From Corinectria fuckeliana (lineage: Eukaryota > Ascomycota > Sordariomycetes > Hypocreales > Nectriaceae): a stretch of 64,000 bases of DNA. Under the pieces are notes generated by a model. That model had not been told where the DNA came from, searched no databases, and worked only from the letters and a program-made list of their open reading frames with translations. This document shows positions 1 to 11,845 of the stretch, in pieces; position 1 is the stretch's first letter; the number at the start of each line of letters is the position of its first letter. Position numbers and translations under genes: made by a program. The DNA is taken from the NCBI GenBank assembly GCA_019137255.1, contig WPDH01000042.1, positions 186,001 through 250,000 on the forward strand. Reading direction: 5' to 3'.

Positions 1-916
1 CCGGTCTGGTGCTTGACGCCGCCAATGGACGAGTCGGGCCAACTGCATCTGAAACGGTCATCTGATTCCGCTGTCTCCGAGGACACCACATCTTAAACGA
101 CAAAAGTTGCGTTCCATCCATGAGCAGAGTTGCTGTAGGTGCAACTGTAAATGGCTTAGATAGGTTATCCATTGCTTCTTGCTTCCTCCAGTAAGACTGA
201 GCCTAACCTCCGACCGATCTTTGCCTGTCAACCCTCCTAATTACACTCATAATTAGCTGTGTCCCCGGAATTGTGCACCTGGCTGAATACCAAAGCAGCT
301 GGCGAAAGTGGGGTATTCGCGATGGCTTCTCTTTTGACACATGATAAGTGTAGAAGCTCTTCCTTCCATTACGAAGGTATCTATCTAGGCGCTTATGCCC
401 TGCTTCGTCTTCGGGAAACATCTCGCTAGTTGGCATAATCATGATAACATTCCGAGCACCATTGGCAACACGCAGGGGACATTGCAGTGGTCATCACGAA
501 CGATGATATGATGATGATAATGCTCTATTTCCGATCAAGGCGGTAGGAATAACTACATGCGTAGCTTGGAGTCTCCCGCCGATAAACTCGTCAATACAAA
601 TCAGCTACTTCCAAGTCAAAAACGTAAAAGCCGTTCCTCGTCCCAGACGCCGAATCCCGATCCGGGTATGCAAGCCAGTGCTCTCCAGCAAAGGCCGTAA
701 CTTCATGTGAGTTGGAAGGGCTTGCTCCGTTGGCAGACACCCTCCTTATACATGCTCCCACAGTGTTTGTTATCATCGTCGTCTCTCTTTCACCTGGAAA
801 CTCCGTCGCCGTCATCAATCCTACTATTGGCGCAACTCCCGTCAATTCCTGTTTGTTGCTTGCTCAAATGTCGCTTTGTCCTCGGCTTTTTAACAGTAGT
901 CTGGCCCTGCGCAGTT
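1..916. other. Intergenic, downstream of TVP18
   Basis: No gene is recognised here. Short open frames on both strands lack splice logic and resemble no family I know. The right end should contain the TVP18 3' untranslated region. Confidence 0.5.
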
Positions 917-1682
917 CTACACTATCATCTGAGCAACGCCCTGACCACCAAGGGTCTTGCTGCCAACGAAGGCCTGTCCCTTAATGCCAGCGAGGCCATA
1001 GCAGACCGCTGTCAGGAGCAGGAAGACACCAGCAGCAATCAAGCTGCTCGCGCCGGTGAGGATGCTGATGAACTGGAGGGCACCCATGACAGCATACGCG
1101 GCCGCGCGCATGTAGTTGGTCGAGATCTGGCGAATCGCCGCATCGAACTTGCTCGAGGTCGGACAGATTCGAAGGAGGAGCGGGACCTCGACGAAGAGGA
1201 TAACAAAGGCCGATGCGCTGCACAGGTAATTTTAGTAAGAGGGAAGTCCGTTGGTTCGCCGTGTCGACACGGGGGAGCGCAGGGGTACAGGGGATACGCA
1301 CATGGCGAGGGCGCAGAAGATGATTCGAGTCGGCTTTAGACTGAAGATACTAGAGATTCCTGTCGCCAGACAAATGATCATGGATAAGATACCCAGCCTG
1401 CAAGGGATCATTTGGTTAGCGATAGAATAGAAGCGCAATTGCGTAGTAGTAGTCGTCGTCGTCGTCGTCGGGTCAGGATACCGGCTCCGTCGGGCGAGGA
1501 CTGCTCGGGTCTTGCAAGCGCGAGCATCATGAGAGCTTCAGGGAAACCGGGGTAATCAGAGCGAGCTTACCATTGTCCGTAGATGCCTATTGAGTCGGTC
1601 AGTATCACCATCGTGCCAGCGCGCGACATCTCGGCAGCCACATACTGAAGTTTCTGGTCTGGAACTCCTCCTTGAGCGTCAT
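917..1682 (-). CDS. TVP18: Golgi membrane protein Tvp18
   Basis: Four exons on the minus strand: 1682-1646, 1586-1571, 1397-1302 and 1217-917, giving 149 residues, the usual length for fungal Tvp18. The start MTLKEEFQTRNF runs through a 16-nt mini-exon into SIYGQW. The signature RICPTSSKF, NYMRAAAYAVMG and the C-terminal GIKGQAFVGSKTLGGQGVAQ block are all in frame. Four hydrophobic segments are seen. Tvp18 is a conserved integral membrane protein of late Golgi vesicles; its biochemical role is unclear, but it is linked to vesicle traffic. Introns start GTATGT, GTAAGC and GTGCGT; intron 2 carries a trinucleotide repeat. The reading frame stays open across all junctions, so the model is firm. 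Confidence 0.93.
1444..1470. repeat. TAG/TCG trinucleotide microsatellite in TVP18 intron 2
   Basis: Three TAG units are followed by about six TCG units. The tract lies wholly inside the second TVP18 intron, so length changes should not alter the protein. Confidence 0.85.
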
Positions 1683-3320
1683 GTTGACAGTTTACGTCGA
1701 GGCTTCGTAATCGGGTTTGGGATGGGATTGCTAATTCAAGGAGGCGTCGCGCACGGCAAACAGTGCGGACGAGGGAGTCAGATCGAGTGCGAGGGGGTAT
1801 CGATGAGTGAAATTCGATGCTTCGAGTCGATGTGGTTGCGCCGGCGATGGTGGACAAAGGACGAGGTCCAAGATGATTACGTCGTAGAAAGGATGCACGT
1901 AGCCTCTTCGCGAAAGAGCATCCGACGCCTTATTGAGGCTGGCGCAGGGCTGGTCGGGGGGCGACCGTCCACTAACAGGACCCTCTGCCAAACTTGAAGG
2001 TAGACGACGGCCTGGATACAGGGCTCTGATTGGGCCCTTTGGTCGGCGCTCTAGGGATGGCACGAGCTCTAGGGGATCCAGGGCCTAGAGAAAGGGAGCT
2101 AGTCCACTGAAGCTGGTGCTGATGGTTGGTTTATCAAGATGAGACACAGGCCCGACGCCGTCTTGCCGAGAAGGTAATTAATTAGTGGGACAGGGTGCAG
2201 CTGAGCGCTTGACGTTTGAGGTTTTGGTCGGTAGGTAATCTACGTAGGTAGATACCTAGATATGCGATTCAGGGACCCCGGTGACAACGGTCTGCTTTGT
2301 GTCGATTTATGCTGTCGAGCGGAGGAGGGTATATCTAACCTCGCTGTGCCGTATTCGGGACTGATAGTAGCTTGTTATATCGCCATTTATTGCTGGAGCC
2401 TGTAGGCAGCTCTCTTTGGCCCCAACCGAGTGACGTACGGGCGTACGCGGCATGACACCCAAGCCTCCCAGACCAAGTACGAATATTTCGTACTCCTTGG
2501 CGACGGCAACCCGCAGCCCAAAGATGCCATGGCTCGCCAAGCTGCAACTTACCCTACATACAAGCTTAACATTCTTGGCTTGCTCCATCAACGGGCTTGG
2601 CGATATCCAGTCTATAAGGGAGACGCGATATTGAGGCTCACGGAGCTTTTGACGATGGTTGTCCGTAGTTGAAAGCCAGATTGGGCTAACATTTAATTAT
2701 AGGAAGCTGGTAAATCAATTTCCCCTCCCCCTAAGTCACCCAACACAGATGGCTTCGCTGAATACTTACATGGCCAAATCAATTTGACATGCGACTTAAA
2801 CTCACCTTCGCACGGCGATATCGGGCTTCCCTTCGCAAGATACCATGCTCCGTCCGCGCCTGAATCTTCACTGCAACCTTGAACGAGCGTACCATCTCCC
2901 ACAGCACCCCCGGGCAATCAGCCTAAGTTAAGAACAGGTCCCGAGGAGTCCACTGACAACTCCCTAGCGCATGCAGAGATAGCGCCGCCGGTCCCAGCGA
3001 GAAGAAGTTGGAACTACTAGTATGTAACAACGGCGAACAATTACATCATTCTTCACCACCGCACTCAAACCAAGCGGGCTAGCCCTGCCTGAGTAGCTTG
3101 CAGCATGCAGCATTGCTTTTAAGCTTACCAAATAAAGATTATCAAGACCAGGGACCGGGTATAACTGTCCTCGCAGCTCCCGAGGGACATTCACTCCTCA
3201 TACCACTGCCGCCTACCATCCTCCTCCATCATCCTTCATCCTCCGTACGTACCCCCGAAATACGGGTACGACACTGACCGTCAACTTTGCGGGGCTTTGT
3301 CGACACAAGCAACCGGCAGC
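1683..3320. other. Divergent intergenic region TVP18 / OCD-family gene
   Basis: Must hold the promoters of the two divergent genes. A cluster of TAGGTA/TACCTA motifs lies at 2232-2258. Small ORFs around 2307-2672 on both strands are not recognisable and are probably chance frames. Confidence 0.5.
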
Positions 3321-4811
3321 ATGACGCTCACCATCCTCTCGGACGAGCAGGTGAACACCGTCTTCGAGAATCTCAGCCCGGATGAGCTGGATGAGTTTCG
3401 GAAGGTTCTTTCCTCGGCCCTCCACGAATTCTCCACCAACATCAAGGCTCCCGGGGAGTTCCAGCAGCCACATAGCGTTTCGACGATTCACCCAGATACC
3501 CAAGTCAAGACGTCGTATATACCCTCCTGCGGCCCTTGCGGAATGGGCTGCAAAGGTGAGGATCTGCTGCCCATGGTTGAATGGAATACTGACTCGTCCT
3601 AGTGGTGTCACGTCTGAACCCCGCTCACACAAAGGACCAGCATGTGAAAGCTATCAAACCCAGCGGATTGCTAAGTCTGTTCGACCCAGACGGATCGCCC
3701 GTCGGCCTCGTCCACCCCAGCGCCCTGACAGCTTTTCGCACCGCGCTGGCGTCAGGCTGTCTCCTCAACCGGCGCAACCATGTCAAGACCATCACCGTCT
3801 TCGGGAGCGGCATGCAGGCGTACTGGCACGTCCGGCTCGCGCTGATGATGCGCGGCAACACCATCAAGCACGTCAACGTCATCAACCGCAGCTTCTCCAG
3901 CAACGCGACCGGCTTACTCCAGCGGTTCGCTGTCATCCCCTCCAGCATCAAGCAGCGCGAGGGCTGGACCGAAGCCCATTTCGGCCTCCTGACCCCGACG
4001 TTCCACGAGTACCCCCGCCTGGTCAGGGAGCATATCCGTGATGCGGACGTAATCTATTGCTGCACTCCGTCCGAGGAGGGTCTCTTTGACGGATCGATCC
4101 TCACGTCTCACGAGGGGCGGAAAAAGGGCCGTCTGATTGTTGCTGTGGGGAGCCATGGGCCTCACATGAGGGAGCTACCGGACGATCTCATCCAGATGGC
4201 CGTAAAGGTTCATGAGAAGTCACATCGGCACTTCCACAAGCATGCAATAGACGGCGGTGTCATTGTCGTCGATAACCTCGAGGGCGTTCTCAAAGATGCA
4301 GGAGAGATTATAATGGGCAAGGTTGACCCTCATCATCTAGTCGAGTAAGTTGCTGCCCACCAACATCTGACAAAGTATTTACTGACGCGCTCAAAGACTC
4401 GGAGAGCTCGTCATGCTGCATCGTCTAGCTCTTGAAGAATCCGATGCCGAACTCGCGAGCAGCCAGGCATCCATTTCTTCTGGAATGGACAACCTGGACC
4501 TCGACAATAGAAACCCTTCCATGACGTCCGCATTCAACAGTAGTTCCAACTCGTTGCGGCCCAGCAGTCCTACGGGATCGATCGGGTCGGATTCTCGCAA
4601 GAGCAGTTCTACATTCCACTTCCGTAAGAACTCCAATAGTTCGTCGGATACGGACAAGAAGAGGAAAGAGCACGGTCTTTCGTTGTGGCTGAGAGATGGA
4701 ACTGTCGTCTACAAGAGTGTCGGACTGGGCCTGATGGACCTAGTGGTGGGGACACATCTGATGAAGGTTGCTAAGGAGAAGAATATTGGTACAGATGTCG
4801 AAGGATTCTAA
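3321..4811 (+). CDS. Ornithine cyclodeaminase / mu-crystallin family protein (PrnX-like)
   Basis: Exons 3321-3555, 3603-4344 and 4397-4811 give 463 residues. The dinucleotide-binding turn VFGSGMQAYWHVRLA lies near residue 146 and the fold runs on through DADVIYCCTPS and VAVGSHGPHMRELP. The family includes ornithine cyclodeaminase, mu-crystallin (ketimine reductase) and Aspergillus PrnX from the proline cluster; the exact substrate cannot be read from sequence. The protein is longer than typical members (about 330-380 residues) because a serine-rich, lysine-ended segment (about residues 340-418) interrupts the C-terminal part before LSLWLRDGTVVYKSVGLGLMD. That segment stays in frame, so it does not look like an unspliced intron. 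The ATG at 3321 is chosen because the frame upstream has no other ATG. Confidence 0.85.
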
Positions 4812-4996
4812 TCGTCTAGTGTTGGCGCCTCGTGGGCGAGATGTTGGAGAGCTTGATTTTGGGTCAACAGTTCAAGGTAAAGCATATACACACAATTTAA
4901 GGGTGGACGAAATAGTATTCCTGATGTCCAAAGCAGTTGTCAGTCGACGGCATTCTAATTGTACAATTTATCACCCATGCGATCAGCTCCCTTCTC

Positions 4997-6452
4997 TTAC
5001 TCAGCCACCCAAACCGCCGCCATTCCCATACCAGTGCCTATGCACATAGAAGTGCTGCCAACTTTCTTGCCCGTCCGCTTCAGCTCATACAAAAGAGTGG
5101 AAACCTGCCGAGCACCGGTGCATCCCAGGGGGTGACCAAAAGCAATGGCACCACCCTTGGGGTTGATCTTTTCTTGAGGAATACCCAGCTCATTGGCACA
5201 CCACAAGCATTGACTGGCAAATGCCTCGTTGATCTCGTAGATGTCCACATCCTCTTTGGAGATGCCGGCAAGGTCGAGAGCCTTGGGGATGGCCTTCCAG
5301 GGACCCTGACCCATGAGGAGGGGCTTGACGCCCACGATCGAGGCGCAGACGTACTTGCCGATGATGGTCTGTCCGAGCTTCTCAGCGGTGGAGCGCTTCA
5401 TCAGGAGTACAGCAGCGGCGCCATCGGAGATTTGGCTGGCGTTGCCGGCGTGGATGGAACCGTTCTTCTTGTCGAAAGCGGGGCGGACCTTTCCTAGGGA
5501 CTCGGCGGTGATTCCGGGACGAACGCCGTCATCCTTGGAAACCGTGACTTCTTTGGTCTCACCGCTCTTGGGGTCCTCAAACTTGACAGTGAGGGGGACA
5601 ATCTCTTGATCGAAGAGACCCTCTTGCTGGGCCTTGAGGGCCTTCTGGTATGACGCTGCAGCGAATGTGTCCTGGGCAACTCGGGTGACGCCGAGGTCCT
5701 TGGCCATCTGCTCTGACAAGACACCCATGGAGACCTTGCAGTTGGCAGCCTCGGTGTAGTTCTCGAGCAGCTCTGAGAACTCAGTCACGGCATTGGGTCT
5801 GTAAGTAGTCAGCACCATGTACACCACTTAGAACTTCAGTGGTCACTCACCCATATGACAAGCTCATGCTCTCGACACCAGCACCGATACCGACGTCGAT
5901 CATGCCGACCTTGATCTGATTCGCCACATCGACGCAGGCCTGTAGTCCGGAGGAGCACTGTCGGTTGAGGGTTCGCACAGCGGTGGTCTCAGGGAAACCA
6001 GCGACCAGAGATGCTGCACGCATCTCGGTTGCGCCACCACCGGCAGCCAGCACAGTACCGACGCACAGATCCTCGACGAGGGCAGGGTTGATCTTAGAGC
6101 GGTCGATGATGGCCTTGAGGACACCGGCTAGGAGGTCGGAGGCTTGAGTATCCTTGAAACCGCCCTTGCCTCCCTTTGTGAAGGCGCTTCGGCAGCACGC
6201 GGTGACGACGATCTATTGGAGGAGAGACTGGTCAGACACAAGCCAAGGCACACAGAGGCGGAGAACTTCTTACATCATCAGGGTGCTTCTCTAGGATCTT
6301 GTCGCGACCGCCGGCGGTCGGGTTACCAGAAATCTGGCCGCCGATTTGAGAGATTCGGTCCATGGCTGGAGAAAAGAGGGAGGTCAGTATAGAACACTTC
6401 ACGAAGGTCGAGGCGCGCGTGGGAGGCGGAGGGAGGCACACATACCACCCAT
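4997..6452 (-). CDS. POT1: Peroxisomal 3-ketoacyl-CoA thiolase
   Basis: Four exons: 6452-6446, 6365-6274, 6212-5851 and 5798-4997; 420 residues. It catalyses the last step of beta-oxidation, cleaving 3-ketoacyl-CoA to acetyl-CoA and a shortened acyl-CoA. The acylated cysteine is in NRQCSSGLQA (about C119), the histidine in EINEAF/AIAFGHPLGCTGARQ, and the second cysteine in TSMCIGTGMGMAAV near the end. The N-terminus MDRISQIGGQIS fits a PTS2 signal (R-I-x5-Q-I), as in Yarrowia Pot1. The first exon encodes only MG plus one base; alternatively the ATG at 6363 is the start and exon 1 is untranslated. The frame is intact in every exon. It could also be called FOX3/KAT1; it is not the cytosolic acetoacetyl-CoA thiolase, given the PTS2. 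Confidence 0.93.
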
Positions 6453-7234
6453 GATGTCGAGTCTAAGGAGATGGTCGGTTCGGTTCCAAGAGGGATGAAT
6501 GCGTGGGTGCTGGAGGATTCAGGACAAGAGATGGAGGGCGATATGAAGAAATGGGGAACAGGACAATGGAGGTCCAGAAGCTGCAGAGGGTGATATGCAG
6601 TCGGTCATATAACAACTTGGGGTACAGGGAGTCTGGTAGACCTCGGATGTGGTGGATACAAAGCGAGGTTGACCGAGTGTCGAAGACGAAGGCTCCCTGG
6701 AGAGACCCGCTGATGTCAGCTGGGGAGTTGCGCCGACCGAGGCATCTTTTTGCCCCAGTCTTGGCGCCTTTAGCCACATTTCTAGCGTCTTTCACATGCC
6801 AGTTCCCCAGCTCCCTCCCCAGCTTTTCGGCGCCTGGGCTAATAGTGCGCCAGGAAGGTATATTTGTATGTATCACGAGCACCCGGCCAAATGCCAAACC
6901 CTCGTGAAGTGGGAGGGTGGCAACGGTAAGGAATCCAAGGGCGTGAAAGCTGAAGGTCATCTTCACAAGCCAACCCTTCGGCTTCGTCGCCTCCAAGGCT
7001 CCCACTCAGTGACCTGTAATAAACTAGTCGTGTCCGGTGCTCAATTCATGTAAACGTATTTGTGGTACTTCCATAGCTAAGTTGTAGGACTCGGACCTGG
7101 AAAGCAATGTTCCATGACGTGGATACAAAAGACGAAAAAAACTAAATAAGCAAACGGGAGTTCTGGGTCTCCTCGCCGAGTGCTGGAAGGCTGTATGTGG
7201 GAACACCTGTCGTTCGGTCTGCGGTGGACCAGAC
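6453..7234. other. Promoter of thiolase gene and 3' flank of unknown gene
   Basis: No gene recognised. Open frames on both strands (for example 6463-7005 minus) have no family resemblance and are probably chance. Confidence 0.5.
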
Positions 7235-8447
7235 CTATACGTCTTGGTTGAAGTGCCCCATGCCTTCAATCGTAGATGGGTAAGCGTATGATACACTTGA
7301 GGCACCTGAGATGGAGCGGGGAGTCTGTGGCTCGAGCTTGCAGTCATCGGACGAGCCCCTATTCGAATTGAAACTGCCTGCTAGCGTAGGCGCGGGATGA
7401 CTTGACAATGGCGATAGATAAGAGAATGCACCCAGCCTGCCTTCGGCCGAGGTTTCTAGGCCGACAGAAATAGGCCCTGGCGGTTCTGCTTGGTGCATGT
7501 GCGCGTCTAGATAGCGGGGTGAGACTCGGTTAGCGCCCGGGTAGCTTTAACATGTCGAGTACCTATTCACAGAACCATCACTTGCCTTGTGAAACCCCAG
7601 CTATGTCGACCAAGCCGAGCTTCGCCATGGCATCGGGTCCCAGCTCGATCATGACACCCACGTTCGTGTCCCTGACTCGGCCGAGTGGCATGCTGAGTCG
7701 TCGATCAACGGGACCAATACACTCCACGTCTACGACGTTGAGGGAGCAAAATTGCTTTGCAACCTCTCCCATGGTTTGGTTTCCGCGCCGTTGGAGCGGT
7801 ATGGGGCGGTGTTCTACCAACATGCAGTCGAGGATTGCGAAATCGGCGAGACTGCAGTGACGGTTCGGGCAGCATTTCGCCAAAAAGGAATAGGGCTTTC
7901 CATTCTGATCACTCAAGTTGATGCGAATGACCCGTCCGTCGAAAACGTAAAACTTCGTCGGCATGCTAAAGCTATACTGACTCGAGCTTGGCTGCCCTTG
8001 CGGGACTGCATTCACAGTCGGCCTAAAGCCGAAGTCGAACGGTTCAGGAACAATCTGAGAGCCGAGACGAGATGCAAGGTTCCCGGCAACAGCAGCAGCG
8101 CCGCCGTCGCACTTGCGGTACGAACCATGTTCGCCATTGTCGGTGATTCGGACAATCGTAGGTGCTAATAAATTAGACTGACCGCTCGCACCTGGAATCA
8201 GCATGTTACTAGAGTTTATGCTTGCCAATGGTCTGTCCAATTTCGGCGGAGCCCTTGGCCTTGGCTTCGACGGGCCATCCGGCTTCACAAAGAGGGTTCG
8301 AGATGCATCTCGGCTCTGTCCAACCATGCCAATGGAAAAAAGAGGCGGCTTCATTGAGTCTGACTTTCCGACCGGGCGCTGCTTCGGAACTCGGATGGTG
8401 TCATTGTCAGAAGACTTTTCCGGATTCCGTTGCTTGCTGACTCCCAT
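7235..8447 (-). CDS. Hypothetical protein with a GC-AG intron
   Basis: Exons 8447-7586 and 7506-7235 give 377 residues. The donor is AG|GCAAGT, the strong form used by GC-AG introns; the 79-nt intron contains the branch-like GCTAAC and ends CTATCTAG, and phase is kept across it. The first half is proline- and basic-rich. A more ordered part (about residues 165-285) includes KFYVFDGRVIRINLSDQNG and DVECIGPVDRRLSMPLGRVR. The C-terminus is serine-rich. I do not recognise the family and see no membrane segment or catalytic motif. The long open frame plus a clean splice argue for a real gene, probably lineage-restricted. Confidence 0.6.
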
Positions 8448-9713
8448 AAGGCACCCTACCTCCTAAGGTTCCCAAACTACCCAGCTAGTACTGTGTCACA
8501 GGTTGAGAATGCGTCCCAGCAAGGTGGTCACATAAGAAACTTACAAACGACAGAGCCTGACCTAGTACTTGTCAGTCAGAACTGAAAGTAATGATAATTG
8601 ATTTTGTCTGGGAATGAGCATTGGGTAGCGCACATATACTCGTCAGTCGGAGTTTTGAGGCCGCGGTTTTGTCATTTCAAGGCGACAGACTAATAGTTGC
8701 CTCATCCTGATTAACGAGGCGGCCCTCCAATTCACAAATGGAGCAGCAGCAGACGACGTGAATGTAGCTGAGGTTGTTCTTGGGGATGAGATTGATGCAT
8801 GTTTCTTTGCTGGGGCCCGTTACTTCTCTATGAGGGAAGTTGGCGCCTGATATCAGTATTTCAAAGCAGGCAGTGTGGTTTTGGGACCGCCACAGTTGCA
8901 ATCTCGTTGCTCCTTCATCCCCTCAGGATTCTCTGCTCTCATTCGACAGCGTAACGCCAAAACCAGGCGACTTGGTAAGGCAAAGGGGCAGTAACTGGCC
9001 TGACTGAAGGCACTGTTGATGGTGCTTACCTCTGAGCCTCGTTGTCTCCGCTCAGAAGTGCAAATCCGAACAGGATATGCGTATTTTGGGGAAATGCCTC
9101 GCCCGCAATGCGGGGCGGATGCCGCTTTTGTAAAGCTCTTTGTGAATTGCGCTGGCCGAGGAGCTCAGCTGATATCTCTGTCTCGGACAACTTCTTCCTG
9201 CAGGTTGCCTTACCAATGGCCATGGTTGCGATGGCACTACTGACGTGGGGGTACGCCCGTTTACCATTGCGATGTTACAGTTTCTCTTTCCCCTTTCCTC
9301 TCTTTCAGATGCGAAAACAATCAGTAGGGCCAAAACAATTCGGATGACAAGTTCTTCAGTGTCAAGTACCCGATTACCGCCTCTAGCTTTGGCAAGGCCC
9401 GACTCGTTATCTTGCGCCCGAGCGCCCTGTTTTCAAGAATCCAAGTGAGGCTCTTTGATAAGAGCCGAGGTCTGTACCGAGTGAGGCTGTCCTAGCATAT
9501 GCCATCCCTATATCAGTGTAGTGTTCGGTTCTCTCGAGGTTGTTAGTTGTGGAGGATCACCAGGAGATACTCTAGAGCACTATCAGCTGCTTCAACTCCG
9601 GCTCTACGAAGCACATGCTTTTGGCGCAATTCCCTATGTAAACCACACCTTGTTTGCACGCCAGTATGTTGACCAATTTCCAATTATATCCACTCATCTA
9701 ACACTTTGGAGCG
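8448..9713. other. Intergenic, no recognised gene
   Basis: Only short unrelated frames on both strands. The left end should be the promoter of the minus-strand unknown gene. Confidence 0.5.
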
Positions 9714-10664
9714 ATGCTCTGTTTGGTAGAAACGGACGCCGCAAAGTCCCTCAACAGCCCACCTTCCGGTAACACAACGAGGCTCGGCTGCAGCAGCCAA
9801 TGTGGCACTAAACTTGAAGAAGCCCGTGATTGGGTGCATCTCATTGCCAGTCCTAACTGGCTGAGAGGCGCCCTCCGAACCCAACGCGAGAGCTTCTGTA
9901 TTAGCAGAAACACTTCGACTCTAAAGATTCGAGGTAGTTGGGCCGCATCAATGTTGGACCGTAAGCTGGCTGAGCCCAAGGCCAAATCTCAGGGTTTGTG
10001 TGTTCCAGGCCATATTTTGGATGAAAGAAAGGCCAGCTTATCTCCCGTATCTACCTACCGAGCTACAAGATCAGGCAGTCCTCTCAAGGCAGGATACAGG
10101 CGACGACAATGGTCTTGTAAGCATGGAACCAGAAGCGCTTGTTCGGGAAAATGCATCTTGCCCAGGAGATGTCCCAGGAAGACGATGCCGAGAAGGATCA
10201 ACAGGCCAAGCCTGCAAGGATCACAGCAGCGCAATCCTAATGGACTACAAGCACGTGGAATTTGGACCACGGAACTAGAAGCCACTGGCCGAAGGGAAGT
10301 CACTCCATTGGATCTAGCCGAGGACCCGACTACGGATGCAATTCCTCGCACACAAACCAAGGAGGTTCCACCGCCACTGGAGGAAGAAGAGGCCATGAGG
10401 ACATATTTGAACGAGATCGAAAGGGAGGTATCGTTAATGGTAATTACTGACCGGGATGAGCCAGGGAACGATGGGGAACACAAAAAATCCATCGAACAGA
10501 AATACAAATCTGGGGAAACTCTCCCTGTGCCGGATATTGAGTTATCCGACGATAGTGAAGTGGACGCTGAGAATTACTGGGAGTGGGACCAAGTCAAGCA
10601 GCAATTCCGACACTGGGACGAGAAAGACGAAGAATGGGCCTATTTTCCCGAATCCTTTGACTAA
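9714..10664 (+). pseudogene. Possible broken gene; C-terminal half looks coding
   Basis: A 316-codon frame is open here, but only its last third or so (from about 10270) has protein-like composition: acidic blocks such as EVPPPLEEEEAMRTYLNEIE and DSEVDAENYWEWDQ, ending DEEWAYFPESFD. Upstream, the protein-like stretches lie in the other two frames (10000-10278, and an unannotated frame near 10150-10240 reading MHLAQEMSQEDDAEKD). This suggests a missed intron structure or frameshift decay. The family is not recognised. A chance ORF cannot be excluded for the first half. Confidence 0.3.
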
Positions 10665-11159
10665 GACAACGCATGGCCGATAGCGACCAATTTTATTGAG
10701 CACTGTAAGAACTTTCAACTTTCGCCAATGAACCTGAACCTGAACTAATGAGTGAAGGACACACAATGGCTTGCCGAACTTGGTGTTTATTGCTTGGACA
10801 ACCCGCCAGAGGCGTAAAGGCAACCCTACCCAACAGATACTACAAACCGAGAATATACCTCAATTTTCCCACGAACTATTTCAAGCTACAAATAGAGAGC
10901 TAGATTCAGCCGGTCCCTCTGTTAAGGTACTAGAGCGCGCTAGCTACTCGAGCTTTGTAAACCCAGCCCGGCTATTACTCACTTTTACTCTCGCAAATCT
11001 CAATATCTGATCTAGCAACCTAGATTGCTGACTCTAAGGAAATAAATAGCTCTACTATAGCATAGAAGAACACTAATAGCAGTACTGTAAAGAGTTTCTA
11101 AGAAAATCAATCTTATTTAACAGTTGGCAAGACTATACAAAGTTAAATACTCAGCTATT
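10665..11159. other. AT-rich intergenic stretch
   Basis: No gene seen. Base composition turns strongly AT- and TA-rich from about 10990, unlike the flanking genes, which would fit old repeat-induced mutation. Confidence 0.45.
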
Positions 11160-11270
11160 ATTACCCCTTTAACCTCTAATCCTCAATCCTCAATCTCTCA
11201 CCACTAACTCCTAACCTCTAGCCTCTAACCTTAATGCCTAATGCCTGATGCCTAACATAAGACCCTAAAC
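11160..11270. repeat. CCTAA/CCTCAA-rich degenerate repeat arm (left)
   Basis: A run of imperfect short units such as CCTCAAT, CCTAACC, CCTAATG and CCTGATG, ending CTAACATAAGAC at 11252-11263. The reverse complement of that 12-mer occurs at 12509-12520 inside a similar tract, so the two form an imperfect inverted pair about 1.25 kb apart. Confidence 0.6.
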
Positions 11271-11845
11271 AAACCTGAGCCTACTATTATTATGTTTATA
11301 ATCACTAACACTTATTCTGGATCTTTAGCGTTATTAACACAATTTATATAGAGGGAGTGTAAAGCGATGATAGTGCCTGTTAGCGGAACGAGGCAGTCAG
11401 AAAAAGTGTCGAGAAATGCGCCAGTGCGGTTGCGAGTTTGCTCGTCCATGATGGCGAAGAGAGTCAGAATCATTGACTGTACTGGCTAACATACAAATTT
11501 CCCGGGGAGAGGGAGGAAGAAGGGAGGAAGGAGGTAAGAGAGGATGGAAGGAACGGAGCGGGTGCCATTACAACTTCCCGACCCAGGTAGCTTCCATAGA
11601 GGACGACTTCTTCTCTACATCACCAACCGGACCACAAACGGTGATACAGAGATCCTCCGGTCAAACTGCGGTCAAGATATGCCAGCAGCCCTCTGCGCTG
11701 CACATCAACGGGGGAGGTCATTCACTATATCATCGCCGGACCATCCTTCACTGTATTGATACGAACAGTATTTGCCACTTTCCCTTCCAATAGACATCTA
11801 GCCGGCAGCTAACATTAGTGAAAGATTCGTTATTTTATAACAAGA

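Noticed and set aside
11160..11270. Telomere repeat (CCCTAA)n
   Set aside because: Units are irregular (CCTCAAT, CCTAATG, CCTGATG); no run of true CCCTAA repeats, and core genes lie on both sides.
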